Positions 1-8,237 of a stretch of DNA of 64,000 nt are shown here, piece by piece. Numbering within the stretch: the first letter of the stretch is position 1; each line of letters begins with the position of its first letter. The stretch is taken from positions 62,001 through 126,000 of the forward strand of contig JAGVGF010000003.1 of NCBI GenBank assembly GCA_020057295.1, in the 5' to 3' direction. The DNA comes from an archaeon (GTDB lineage: Archaea; Nanobdellota; Nanobdellia; Woesearchaeales; UBA9642). Under the pieces are notes generated by a model. It was not told the origin of the DNA. It was given only the letters and a program-made list of their open reading frames with translations, and did no database searches. The translations under genes and the position numbers were made by a program.

Positions 1-360
1 TCAGCAACATATAAAATTAATGGACGTATCAATCGAAGATTCTCTGCAGTAGCACCTGGTATAGATAAAAGAATACCTTCTGATTTAGAAATGAATGTTT
101 TGGATGGCGCAGAATCTGTTGTGTCAATACCTATTACTGAAGATCAGATTTTAGGATGCTCAGAAGTAGTTGAATTTAATCAACCTGGTTTTAAAAAAGG
201 TAAGGGAAAATATTCTGGATCTCTTGGCATACCTACTCCAAAACGTGATTGTTTAGATGTAGTTTGTTCTTTAGGTTCTAATTTAGTTTATCTAAGAATG
301 GATCCTGAAGTTGCACAACATCTTGATAACTTAAAAAAAAGTATGGAACAAGAAAAATAA
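1..360 (+). CDS. Hypothetical protein, 5' end outside window
   Basis: The frame is open from the first base, so the gene starts upstream; the ATG at 91 used by the track is internal. The visible 119 residues are basic at the start, have a compact Gly/Pro-rich middle, and end in a short charged helix (MDPEVAQHLDNLKKSMEQEK). There is no membrane segment, Cys motif or catalytic signature I recognise. A T-rich terminator follows directly. The function is unknown; only the reading frame and 3' end are well supported. Confidence 0.6.
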   Translation, partial: SATYKINGRINRRFSAVAPGIDKRIPSDLEMNVLDGAESVVSIPITEDQILGCSEVVEFNQPGFKKGKGKYSGSLGIPTPKRDCLDVVCSLGSNLVYLRMDPEVAQHLDNLKKSMEQEK

Positions 361-406
361 TTTTTTATTTTTTTTAATTAAAAAACATTCTTTAAAAGGA
401 TGTTTT
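361..406 (+). terminator. T-rich terminator followed by a 9-bp hairpin
   Basis: A run of almost only T (361-375) directly follows the stop codon, as expected for archaeal intrinsic termination. It is followed by AAAACATTC / GGATGTTTT (382-390 with 398-406; one G-T pair), enclosing a 7-nt A/T loop. Confidence 0.55.
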
Positions 407-476
407 CATTACATTTTTAAAGTTCTTCTTCTGAACATAATTACATTTGATACAAGATAAAATAAAAGGATTAAAT

Positions 477-492
477 ACTAGTAATAACTAGT
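477..492 (+). promoter_or_regulatory. ACTAGT inverted repeat in the RNase J leader
   Basis: ACTAGT-AATA-ACTAGT can form a 6-bp hairpin with a 4-nt loop about 30 nt before the RNase J start codon. The purine-rich GAGGT ribosome binding site lies after it. It could be a leader structure or an operator; the sequence does not decide. Confidence 0.3.
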
Positions 493-522
493 GATAATAA
501 ATATAGAGGTAAAATAAATAAA

Positions 523-1842
523 ATGATAGAAATTATGCCAATTGGCGGATTTAGAGAAGTCGGTAAGAATTGTACCGCAATAAAAGTTGATAATGAAGTG
601 ATTATTCTCGATATGGGTTTACATTTACAGCATTACATAGATTATACACAAGATGAGGATGAAGCAGATTTATCCTTAGAAAAATTGATTGAAATAAAGG
701 CTGTGCCAGATATTAATATGATTAAGGATTGGATTCCATTAACAAAAGCTATCTGTATTAGTCACGCACATTTAGATCATGTAGGTGCAGCACCATTCTT
801 AGCATCAAAGTTCAAATGTCCGATACATGGAACACCTTATACTATAGAAGTTTTAAAGGCATTAATTGCAGATAAGGAGATACGCGTACATAATAAATTA
901 ATATCACACGATGCTAATGCCATGTTCAGAGTTTCTGACAATATAAAAATAGAGTTTATCAGCGTAACACATTCAGTAGTTCATACAGCATTAGTGGCTG
1001 TGCATACAAAGTATGGCACAGTAGTTTATGCTAATGATTTCAAGCTAGATAATCAACCAACTCTTGGTTTAAAGTCGAATATAGGGCGAATGAAAGAAAT
1101 GAAAAACGTTAAAGCTTTGATAATTGATTCATTATATGCGCATAAGCCTATAAAGACTCCATCGGAATCAGTTGCCAGGGAATTGTTAAGAGATGTGATG
1201 TTGAGTACTAATAGTAAAGGAAAAGCAATGATTATATCTACATTCTCAAGTCATCTTGCAAGAATAAAATCTATACTAGAATTTTCAAAAATTCTTAATA
1301 GACAAGTAGTATTTCTTGGTAGAAGTATTGAAAAATATATTATGGCGGGAGAAAGATGTGGTATTGTCGAATTTTCTAAGCAAGCAAAGATAATAAAATA
1401 TCGGCGTGAAGTTCAAAAATTCTTGAAAAATTGTAAAAATCCAGAAGATTATGTATTTGTAGTTACAGGACATCAGGGAGAACCAAAATCTGTTCTAGCA
1501 AGAATGATATTCAACAATTATTTCCAGTTTAGGACTGAAGATATTGTAATATTTAGTTGTCACGTCATTCCAGGAGAAGCTAATATCAAGAACAGAGAGA
1601 TAATGGAGACAGAATTAAAACGTAAAAAAGTAAGGATTTTCAGAGATATTCACGTATCTGGACACGGTGCAAGAGAGGATCAAAGAGATTTAATAAATCT
1701 TATAGAACCGCAAATACTTTTGCCAGCACACTCAGAAATAAACGTAACAGAACAATTCTTAGAACTAGCAGAAGAAATGGGATACAAAGAAAATAAGAAC
1801 GTCTTCATATTAAAGAATGGACACAAGTTTAAGATAGAATAA
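523..1842 (+). CDS. rnj: Archaeal ribonuclease J (5'-3' exonuclease)
   Basis: A metallo-beta-lactamase/beta-CASP RNase of 439 aa, the usual size for archaeal RNase J, expected to degrade RNA 5'-3' in the cytoplasm with two zinc ions. The metal motif SHAHLDH is at about residues 80-86, followed by SVTHS (about 148), YANDFKLD (about 170) and the beta-CASP C-terminal histidine motif LLPAHSE (about 400). The N-terminus MIEIMPIGGFREVGKN is typical of the family. The start follows a GAGGT site. The HD-domain gene follows after 12 nt and is probably co-transcribed. The family assignment is firm. Confidence 0.93.
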   Translation: MIEIMPIGGFREVGKNCTAIKVDNEVIILDMGLHLQHYIDYTQDEDEADLSLEKLIEIKAVPDINMIKDWIPLTKAICISHAHLDHVGAAPFLASKFKCPIHGTPYTIEVLKALIADKEIRVHNKLISHDANAMFRVSDNIKIEFISVTHSVVHTALVAVHTKYGTVVYANDFKLDNQPTLGLKSNIGRMKEMKNVKALIIDSLYAHKPIKTPSESVARELLRDVMLSTNSKGKAMIISTFSSHLARIKSILEFSKILNRQVVFLGRSIEKYIMAGERCGIVEFSKQAKIIKYRREVQKFLKNCKNPEDYVFVVTGHQGEPKSVLARMIFNNYFQFRTEDIVIFSCHVIPGEANIKNREIMETELKRKKVRIFRDIHVSGHGAREDQRDLINLIEPQILLPAHSEINVTEQFLELAEEMGYKENKNVFILKNGHKFKIE

Positions 1843-1854
1843 GCTATTATAAAA

Positions 1855-2508
1855 ATGGAAAAATATCTCGGAATATTAGAAAATGAATTAAAGAAAACAT
1901 TTAAGAAAGATTATTCTCATGATGTACATCATTTGAAAAGAGTTCTAAAACTATCTTTGTTTATTCAAAAACATGAAGGCGGAGATAAGAAAGTGATTGC
2001 GATAGCAGCATTATTGCATGACGTTCATCGTTTAATTCAATCTGAAACAGATAAGTATTGTTCTCCAAAAGATTCAATCTCTGAAATAAATAAATTTTTG
2101 TTAAAAATTAGTTTGACGGAAGAGCAGAAAGAAAAAATATTATATGCTATAGAATGTCATGAGAGTTATCCTTTTGGTAAAAATTCTGTGAAGATAAAGT
2201 CTATCGAAGCAAAAATATTGCAGGATGCTGATAGACTCGATGCTACCGGAGCGATAGGTGTAGCTAGATGTTTTATGTATTCTGGAAGGTATAAACAACC
2301 ACTGTATGTTCCAGAAATTTCTCTTAAAGGAAAATATGATGTTTCGAAAATGACTGATCCATCAAGCATACATCATTTCTACTATAAATTACTAAAATTG
2401 GGTTCTAATATGAACACTAAAACTGGTAAGAACTTGGCATCGGAAAGACATAGATTTATGGAACATTTCTTAAAAGAATTCTTCGATGAGTGGGAAGGAA
2501 AGAAATAA
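1855..2508 (+). CDS. HD-domain phosphohydrolase
   Basis: A 217-aa HD-superfamily protein, expected to be a metal-dependent phosphohydrolase acting on nucleotides or related phosphates. An early His region (HDVHHLKRV, about 22-30), the HD doublet LLHDVHR (about 52-58), a later CHESYPFG (about 101) and LQDADRLDATGAIG (about 122) match the family order, including the second Asp that coordinates metal. It starts 12 nt after the RNase J stop, with no separate promoter evident. The substrate cannot be told from sequence. The link to RNA decay is suggested only by position. Confidence 0.85.
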   Translation: MEKYLGILENELKKTFKKDYSHDVHHLKRVLKLSLFIQKHEGGDKKVIAIAALLHDVHRLIQSETDKYCSPKDSISEINKFLLKISLTEEQKEKILYAIECHESYPFGKNSVKIKSIEAKILQDADRLDATGAIGVARCFMYSGRYKQPLYVPEISLKGKYDVSKMTDPSSIHHFYYKLLKLGSNMNTKTGKNLASERHRFMEHFLKEFFDEWEGKK

Positions 2509-2535
2509 GTATTTTTACTTTCTCTCAACGTTGTT

Positions 2536-2934
2536 CTAATCAAAATATCTCGGATCATCGCTTCTAACGATTTGATTACGAGATTCTTGTTTCTTTTTAA
2601 TTTCAGGATTTTTCTTTTCCTGTTCAAATTTTATTTGTTTAACTTTGTTACTTATAATTTGTTCTTTAACCTTTGGCGTTTCCATGACTTGAGAATTTAT
2701 TTCTAGAGCTTTTTTCATGTTTATATTTCCGCATCTTAAACAATTAAAGAAAACACCGAATTTTCCTTCTTGCATTAATAAGTATTCTCCGCACGCACAC
2801 TTCATGTCTTTTAGTATAGAATCTTTGTGATCCTTACATACAGGAACTCCTTGAGAATTCTTGATAAATGCTTGTCTACCACAGAATGGGCACGAGTCTA
2901 TCTTCGATTCACCATAGCGTTTTGGAATAAACAT
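2536..2934 (-). CDS. Small zinc-ribbon protein (topoisomerase C4-type zinc finger-like)
   Basis: A 132-aa protein with two metal-binding segments: CPFCGRQ plus CKDH near the N-terminus (about 18-45), then CACGEYLLMQEGKFGVFFNC followed by LRCG (about 50-75). The second block resembles the C4 zinc ribbon at the C-terminus of type IA topoisomerases. The remainder is a charged, Lys/Gln-rich tail ending PRYFD, likely disordered. The start is leaderless: the TATA-like ATATAAATAAG lies about 25 nt upstream on this strand. It probably binds nucleic acid; a specific role is not visible. Confidence 0.7.
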   Translation of the reverse strand: MFIPKRYGESKIDSCPFCGRQAFIKNSQGVPVCKDHKDSILKDMKCACGEYLLMQEGKFGVFFNCLRCGNINMKKALEINSQVMETPKVKEQIISNKVKQIKFEQEKKNPEIKKKQESRNQIVRSDDPRYFD

Positions 2935-2976
2935 TATAAAAGTTCAGAGAACTTATTTATATGTTTTTGTATTGAT

Positions 2977-4791
2977 TTATTTTAACTTCCTTAATTCTTC
3001 AATTTCTTCTCTTATTATATTAAATCCACGTTGCCAGAATTCTTCAGATTCAACATCTATCTCTATATCTTTTAATAATTTCATTGGAGGAACGCTTCCG
3101 CCAGCACTTAATAATTTAATATATTTGTCAACAAATTTCTTTCCTTCTTTTTTATACATGTCGAATAAGGATAATACTAATAAATTACCCCATGAATAAG
3201 AATAACAATAGAATGGATGATTGAACATGTGTGCAATGTATGCCCACCCTTTATCGAATACTTCTGGTATATCCATATCTCCGAATTGTTCTACTAAAAG
3301 CTTTCTGTTTTCGACTTCTAAATCTTTAGATGTTGCTCCTGCTAGTATTTTATCATGAGCAATTTGCTCAAACAGTGTGATATATGTTTGTCTTGTTATT
3401 GTTGCAAATTGGTTGTCTAATAATTGTACTAAAACATATTTTCTCTCATTATTGTCTTTAGATTCTTTTAACAACCTATCAGCTAATAACATTTCACTAA
3501 ATACTGATGCCGTTTCACATATAGGAAGTCCAGCATGGTATTGCAGATTATTGTTTTTATTTGCAAACACGAAGTGCACAGCGTGTCCGGTCTCATGAAC
3601 CATTGTAAACAAATCTCTTAATTTATTATTATGATTTAAGAATATATAAGGTATTACATCCGTAGTTGTTGGTGAACAAAATCCTCCTCCACGCTTATTT
3701 GGTGTGGATATAGAATGTATGTGTTTTCCATCGAATATCTTTAGTGCATTATTATAAAATCTCGGATCAAATTTCTGGAAAGTTTCTAGTGTGAAATTTT
3801 TGCAATATTCATAATTGTAAAATTTTTCTTTAATTTTTACAGGTGCGTAAAGATGATATCTTGAGTAAGGATACTTTTGCCCGTCTTTAATGTTTATTGA
3901 ATATTTAAGTTTAAAATATTCTTGGAATAATTTAGTGTTTTTCTTTACAGTATTCATCATTGCATTAACTGCCTTGTCCGTAACATCATCACTAAATGTT
4001 CTTATGCTTATAGGATTTTTATATCCTCTTATTTTTACACCATCATTATACCATGATAATACTACATTTTTGTAAATTTCAGAAAGCAACGTAATATCTT
4101 GTCCGAATCTAGTGAATAGTTTATCAAAAGCCTCTTTACGAAGTTTAGGACTATCCGAATGAATATAAGACACCAGCTCTTCCATGCTTACTTTTTTCCC
4201 TTCAATCTCAAAAGAGTAGTTTGATGTTATAATATCATACATGTCAGAAAATGCTCCAGAACCCGTAACATCTTTTATGTTTATTATTTTCTCAATCTCT
4301 TCACTTTTAGTGTAAGGTTTGGATTTGCGTAATAACTCTAAATAATATTTATAATCTTGTAGATCTTTTGATTCTAGATATCTTTTAGCATCGTTATCAT
4401 TTAATGCTATAAACCATAAAGAGAAGAATATTCCATCATTAGAAAACGTACTAGCTAGCTGTTTTAATTGTGACATCTTAGCAAGGGCATCTTTATCAGT
4501 CGTATTCTCTGCGAACTTCATCTCATAATATGCGCCTATTTTACCAGCGCGAACAATTATGCTTTCTTCAAGAAGAAGTATTTTCCTAAAATCCTCAGGA
4601 TTTAAGTCTTTATTAAGCATAACTCTAAACTTTTTGAATTCTTCAACCATTCCTGTTATTTCTCTAATATGTTGATCAAAACTTTTGCCATTAAGGAGTT
4701 CTTTAAGATCCCACACATCGCCTTTAGCTTTATTGGAGCCAGAATTCGTCTTGATTATGTTTTTAGATGTCTTTGTAGATTTTTGTTTCAT
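2977..4791 (-). CDS. pepF: Oligoendopeptidase F, M3 family metallopeptidase
   Basis: A 604-aa zinc metallopeptidase that would cleave short peptides in the cytoplasm. The active-site motif HETGHAVH (HExxH) is at about residues 398-405, with the downstream glutamate helix ICETASVFSEM (about 425) supplying the third ligand. The length and the N-terminal helical PepF domain fit M3B enzymes. I moved the start from the track's TTG to the adjacent ATG (4791), which lies about 25 nt from a TTTAAATAT box and gives a leaderless transcript. It is divergent from pcn across a hairpin-rich intergenic region. Confidence 0.9.
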   Translation of the reverse strand: MKQKSTKTSKNIIKTNSGSNKAKGDVWDLKELLNGKSFDQHIREITGMVEEFKKFRVMLNKDLNPEDFRKILLLEESIIVRAGKIGAYYEMKFAENTTDKDALAKMSQLKQLASTFSNDGIFFSLWFIALNDNDAKRYLESKDLQDYKYYLELLRKSKPYTKSEEIEKIINIKDVTGSGAFSDMYDIITSNYSFEIEGKKVSMEELVSYIHSDSPKLRKEAFDKLFTRFGQDITLLSEIYKNVVLSWYNDGVKIRGYKNPISIRTFSDDVTDKAVNAMMNTVKKNTKLFQEYFKLKYSINIKDGQKYPYSRYHLYAPVKIKEKFYNYEYCKNFTLETFQKFDPRFYNNALKIFDGKHIHSISTPNKRGGGFCSPTTTDVIPYIFLNHNNKLRDLFTMVHETGHAVHFVFANKNNNLQYHAGLPICETASVFSEMLLADRLLKESKDNNERKYVLVQLLDNQFATITRQTYITLFEQIAHDKILAGATSKDLEVENRKLLVEQFGDMDIPEVFDKGWAYIAHMFNHPFYCYSYSWGNLLVLSLFDMYKKEGKKFVDKYIKLLSAGGSVPPMKLLKDIEIDVESEEFWQRGFNIIREEIEELRKLK

Positions 4792-4866
4792 CAATTAAAA
4801 AGTATTATGCTTCTTTAAATATTTTGTTAAAAGAATAACTCTCATAATTAGAATAATCAAATTTTC

Positions 4867-4973
4867 TCACTACGTTCGAAACTATTCCTTTTAGACTCTA
4901 AACGGAATATTCTTTCACTTCGTTCAAGGATGTTTTATCTTGGACAAAACATTTTTAAACTCTAAAGAGTTTA
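4867..4973. repeat. Cluster of three hairpins with TCACTACGTTCG-type repeats
   Basis: Between pepF and pcn lie three consecutive potential hairpins: ATTCC-T-TTTAG / CTAAA-C-GGAAT (4884-4908), ATGTTTT / AAAACAT (4930-4952) and TAAACTC / GAGTTTA (4956-4973). Two degenerate copies of a (T)TCACT(A/T)CGTTC motif flank the first hairpin. The 12-mer TCACTACGTTCG at 4867-4878 recurs exactly at 61289-61300 next to the tRNA gene, so this is a dispersed element. No ORF fits here. Confidence 0.5.
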
Positions 4974-4992
4974 CAACACTATAATAAGAGTT

Positions 4993-5014
4993 AATATTTA
5001 AGATAATATTTAAG
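4993..5014 (+). promoter_or_regulatory. Tandem TATA boxes of pcn
   Basis: AATATTTAAG occurs twice (4993-5002 and 5005-5014), 12 bp apart. The first would start transcription near 5022 and give a short leader carrying GGGGGCG. The second would give a nearly leaderless transcript at the ATG at 5037. Confidence 0.55.
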
Positions 5015-5036
5015 CACATTAATGGGGGCGTTTAGT

Positions 5037-5774
5037 ATGAAACTAGTCTTAGCTGAAACAAAGCTTATCAAAGAGCCAATAACAATAATTTCTGATCTTG
5101 TTACAGAGGCAAAATTCAAGATAGGAAAGAATGGTATTGAAATGATTGCTATGGATCCAGCAAATGTTGCTATGGTAGTATTCAGATTATTGAGTTCTGC
5201 ATTTGTAGAATATACTGTCAAAGAAGAAACATCTATTGCAATAAATCTAAACAATCTTAAGCAAGTATTGCGTAGAATCAAAGGTAATGATAATTTAACA
5301 TTAGAAGTTGCAGAAAACAAGTTAAAATTGATATTGAGTGGTTCTACTGTTAGAACATTCTTTTTACCATTAATAGATCAGCAGGAAAAAGAGTATAAAG
5401 AGCCAGATTTAAAATTCAAGAGCGTAATTAAGTGTCCATCAACGATGCTTAATGATGCTATTGAAGATGTAGAGATTGTTGCAGAAAGTGTAACATTTCA
5501 ATCAGAAGATAAAAAATTCATTGTAAGCGCTTCAGGCGATTCTGGTAAAGCAACTGTAGATATCAAGGCTGAAGAAGGTGTAAATATTGAAACTACTGAA
5601 AAAGTAAAATCCAAATATTCTGTAGAGTATTTGAAGAAGATGATTCAGGGAAGTAAGATTAGTGGTCAAGTGCACATACAGTTTAGTAAGGATTATCCAT
5701 TAAAACTTGAATATAAAGAAGTAGACAAGATACAGATGGCATTCATCTTAGCACCAAGAATCGAGAACGATTAA
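5037..5774 (+). CDS. pcn: DNA polymerase sliding clamp (PCNA)
   Basis: A 245-aa PCNA, the usual archaeal length, which forms a homotrimeric ring tethering polymerase, FEN1 and ligase to DNA. Typical features are the N-terminal clamp fold, AMDPANVAMVVFRL (about 45), the centre loop followed by RTFFLPLID (about 109-117), and the C-terminal FILAPRIEND, the terminal peptide lining the PIP-box pocket. The track start at 5022 adds MGAFS, but those bases contain the GGGGGCG ribosome binding site, so I use the ATG at 5037. Identification is secure. Confidence 0.95.
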   Translation: MKLVLAETKLIKEPITIISDLVTEAKFKIGKNGIEMIAMDPANVAMVVFRLLSSAFVEYTVKEETSIAINLNNLKQVLRRIKGNDNLTLEVAENKLKLILSGSTVRTFFLPLIDQQEKEYKEPDLKFKSVIKCPSTMLNDAIEDVEIVAESVTFQSEDKKFIVSASGDSGKATVDIKAEEGVNIETTEKVKSKYSVEYLKKMIQGSKISGQVHIQFSKDYPLKLEYKEVDKIQMAFILAPRIEND

Positions 5775-5784
5775 ACTCGATTAA

Positions 5785-5806
5785 TTTTTTATTCTCTATT
5801 TTATTT
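5785..5806 (+). terminator. T-rich terminator of pcn
   Basis: Two T-rich tracts begin 10 nt after the pcn stop codon. No hairpin is needed for archaeal termination. Confidence 0.45.
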
Positions 5807-5845
5807 AATCACAACTTTTTTTAATTCTATATTATTCCATCTATT

Positions 5846-6364
5846 ATGAAGACATATTGCGAAGCTGTTAGGGGTTTACCTGAAGATAATGTTCACAGGA
5901 TTCATCATGACACGGAACACGGTTCAATGCCTGAAAGTGATGATGATATATTCAGAAGGTTAATTTTGGAAATTAATCAGGCAGGATTATCTTTTGATAT
6001 AGTTCTTAAAAAGAAGAAAACACTATATGAAGCATATCCTTCTATAGCTAAAGTTGCCAAATACACGCAAAAGGATATTAAGCGATTAATGAATAATTCT
6101 GGAATCATTAGAAATAGATTAAAAATAGAAGCCGCGATATACAATGCTAAGAAAATACAAGAATTACAAAAAGAATATGGGTCGTTGAGGAAATGGTTAG
6201 ATATAAATCATCCAAAAACTAAAGATGAATGGGTTAAATTATTCAAGAAAAATTTTAAATTTACTGGCGGAGAAATAATCAATGAATTCATGATGAGTAT
6301 ATGTTATTTGCCCGGAGCACATGTCAAAGGCTGTAAATTATATATTAACAGATTACATAAATGA
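5846..6364 (+). CDS. tag: DNA-3-methyladenine glycosylase I (Tag family)
   Basis: A 172-aa base-excision repair glycosylase removing alkylated adenine. Hallmarks are YC at residues 4-5, HHDTEHG (about 20) where bacterial Tag has YHDTEWG, LILEINQAGLSFDIVLKKK (about 40-58), and the C-terminal HVKGCK. The early Cys and His plus this last His/Cys pair match the zinc snap of Tag. The W-to-H change in the HDTE motif is unusual. The length is a little short of the usual ~185 aa. The start lacks an obvious ribosome site and is probably leaderless. Confidence 0.88.
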   Translation: MKTYCEAVRGLPEDNVHRIHHDTEHGSMPESDDDIFRRLILEINQAGLSFDIVLKKKKTLYEAYPSIAKVAKYTQKDIKRLMNNSGIIRNRLKIEAAIYNAKKIQELQKEYGSLRKWLDINHPKTKDEWVKLFKKNFKFTGGEIINEFMMSICYLPGAHVKGCKLYINRLHK

Positions 6365-6437
6365 TAATTTCAATCTTGTTAGAAGATATGGTCTTATTTA
6401 TATATCGATAAGATATTATAATATTAAAGGTGAAATC

Positions 6438-7175
6438 ATGAAATATGTTGAATATATATTATTAGGCTTATTTATTGCTGTAATTATTGTTTCTGGATGT
6501 GAGAACTCTATACAGACAGACAATCCACCATTTAACGCTCCATGTACTGCCGATGCAAAACTATGTTCTGATGGTACTTCTGTTGGAAGAAATGCAACTA
6601 ATAATTGCGAATTTAATCCTTGTAACGATATAATTTTGAATGAAAAAATATATGTGAGTAATGATACAGAGCAATGTAAAGTTATTAGATTTATGTGTGT
6701 TCAAGGAAAACAACCCTTTTCAAATGAAAATGGCTGTGGATGTGAGTCTATTCCAGCAAACAATTTAACAACAGGTAAATTAAAAACTTATGAATGCATT
6801 GATCCTAGACCAATTGCGTGTACAAAAGAATATATACCTGTATGCGGAAGAACAAACATACAATGTATTACAACGCCATGTAATCCTATAGATGAAACTT
6901 ACGCAAATAAATGCGAAGCATGTTCAAATAAGCTTGTGGATTATTATATAGAAGGTGTATGTCAAAAATCCGCTAGTGAATTGGAGGGACAATGTTTAAG
7001 TGTTAATGGAAGATGGCTTTCCGAGTCAAGAGAATGTGAAGGAATATCACAAGATCATTGCGAATTTATGGGTGGACAGTTTGATGAATGTGCAAGTGCA
7101 TGTAGAAATTATCCTCCAGATGTAAACAGGGCATGCACAATGCAATGTGTTCAAACGTGTCGTTTTAAAATATAA
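6438..7175 (+). CDS. Cys-rich surface lipoprotein with Kazal-like domain
   Basis: I use the ATG at 6438 (AAAGGTG site 12 nt upstream), not the track start, giving 245 aa. The N-terminus is a lipoprotein signal: a hydrophobic stretch ending VSGC with Cys21 as the likely lipidation site. A CTADAKLCSDGTSVGR block follows (about 36-51), then a Kazal-type domain at about 128-175 with spaced cysteines and the signature PVCGRT...TYANKCEA. A Cys-rich tail completes it. Kazal domains inhibit serine proteases in other organisms; a protective or partner-binding role outside the cell is inference. Confidence 0.75.
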   Translation: MKYVEYILLGLFIAVIIVSGCENSIQTDNPPFNAPCTADAKLCSDGTSVGRNATNNCEFNPCNDIILNEKIYVSNDTEQCKVIRFMCVQGKQPFSNENGCGCESIPANNLTTGKLKTYECIDPRPIACTKEYIPVCGRTNIQCITTPCNPIDETYANKCEACSNKLVDYYIEGVCQKSASELEGQCLSVNGRWLSESRECEGISQDHCEFMGGQFDECASACRNYPPDVNRACTMQCVQTCRFKI

Positions 7176-7191
7176 TTTTTTTCTTTCTTTT
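7176..7191 (+). terminator. T-rich terminator after Kazal lipoprotein
   Basis: A pyrimidine tract with runs of T starts directly after the stop codon. Confidence 0.5.
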
Positions 7192-7260
7192 CAACAAATT
7201 TATAAACTTATTATTCCATGGTTAATCTATCATTAAATCAGATGACCAGGGGTGGTTTTA

Positions 7261-7506
7261 TTGGCTGAAGACAAAATTGAAAAGAATATGGCAATAGTTG
7301 GTCTTGTATTGAATGTAATAATTCTTCCAGGACTTGGAACATTAATTGGTGGCGGATCAAAGTATAGAACTCAAGGAATCTGGCAATTAATAGTTGCTAT
7401 AGTTAGCATACCATTAATGCTTTTAGTTATAGGATTCTTCTCATGGGCCGCTATGTGGATTTGGGCATTAATCACTGGAATAAAGATGATTCAAGAATCA
7501 ACTTAA
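7261..7506 (+). CDS. Small two-TM membrane protein
   Basis: An 81-aa protein starting at TTG (7261) behind GGGGTGGTTTTA; the track's GTG at 7252 lies inside this ribosome binding site. There are two hydrophobic segments, at about 10-30 (NMAIVGLVLNVIILPGLGTLIGG) and 40-72, separated by a short polar loop KYRTQG. The Gly/Pro-rich first helix with LPGLGTLIGG recalls small TM2-like archaeal membrane proteins, but the TM2 signature is incomplete. No function can be assigned. Confidence 0.65.
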   Translation: MAEDKIEKNMAIVGLVLNVIILPGLGTLIGGGSKYRTQGIWQLIVAIVSIPLMLLVIGFFSWAAMWIWALITGIKMIQEST

Positions 7507-7572
7507 ATTTTCATTTTATTTTTCTTTTCTTCTTTCACAATCTTTAAATAACCCTATCTGATATCATATTCT

Positions 7573-8097
7573 ATGCGTAACAAGTATGTAGGAATAATTG
7601 TTGTTGGTATTTCCTTGCTTATAGGATTTTTAGTATGGTTATTCAATAAATCATTATCAACTATTGTTAACGATAGTTGTAGTCATGGTCCTACATGTCC
7701 TATGTGGGGAAGTATAAGTTTTCAGACTAATGTGGGTTTAGGATTAATGGTTTTTGTAACAGTCGTCGGTTTGTATTTAATATTTTTTGCTAAGGATGAT
7801 CCACAGATAATCAGGGAAGTTCATAGAGAAACAAAAATTGTCAAGGAACAAGTTAAGCCTCGAACTTTAAGTAAAGGGCATTATAGAGATATTTTAGAAA
7901 AATTAGAAGGTGATGATAAGAAAGTTCTTAGTTTAATTATAGATTCTGAAGGTTCTGTATTTCAATCAGAGATAGTTTCAAAAATCGGATTAACAAAAGT
8001 TAAAGTAACAAGAATTCTAGATCGATTAGAAGGTAAAGGTCTTATAGAAAGAAAGAGACGTGGAATGACTAATGTTGTTATACTAAAAAATAATTGA
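7573..8097 (+). CDS. Membrane-bound winged-helix regulator with Cys/His/Met external loop
   Basis: A 174-aa protein with TM helices at about 5-26 and 54-72 and a C-terminal winged helix (about 103-172: two helices, then GLTKVKVTRILDRLEGKGLIERKRRG), as in MarR-like archaeal regulators. The loop between the TMs, predicted outside the cell, contains CSHGPTCPM (C36, H38, C42, M44), all good Cu(I) ligands. It sits immediately upstream of the copper operon. The start is leaderless: TTTAAATA lies about 26 nt upstream. A copper-sensing transcription factor is inferred from the motif and context; metal binding is not shown. Confidence 0.75.
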   Translation: MRNKYVGIIVVGISLLIGFLVWLFNKSLSTIVNDSCSHGPTCPMWGSISFQTNVGLGLMVFVTVVGLYLIFFAKDDPQIIREVHRETKIVKEQVKPRTLSKGHYRDILEKLEGDDKKVLSLIIDSEGSVFQSEIVSKIGLTKVKVTRILDRLEGKGLIERKRRGMTNVVILKNN

Positions 8098-8109
8098 TTC
8101 TTCATAATA

Positions 8110-8157
8110 CTTATAAATGCTTATTTTATACTTAGTTCTATGCGTAACAGTTCTTGA
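8110..8157 (+). promoter_or_regulatory. Leader promoter and 5-codon mini-ORF before the copper operon
   Basis: CTTATAAATG (8110-8119) is centred 26 nt before an ATG at 8140 that opens MRNSS-stop, the same TTCTATGCGTAAC start context as the regulator gene at 7573. A second TATA-like box (GTTTATAAG, 8176) could serve the first operon gene directly. The mini-ORF may be a decoy of the start context or a translated leader. Confidence 0.35.
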
Positions 8158-8237
8158 AACTGGTTTCACTACTATGTTTATAAGGAGTTTCATTATCCTA
8201 TATACTAGAACTATTGAATTAGCTCAAGGGTGTAACT

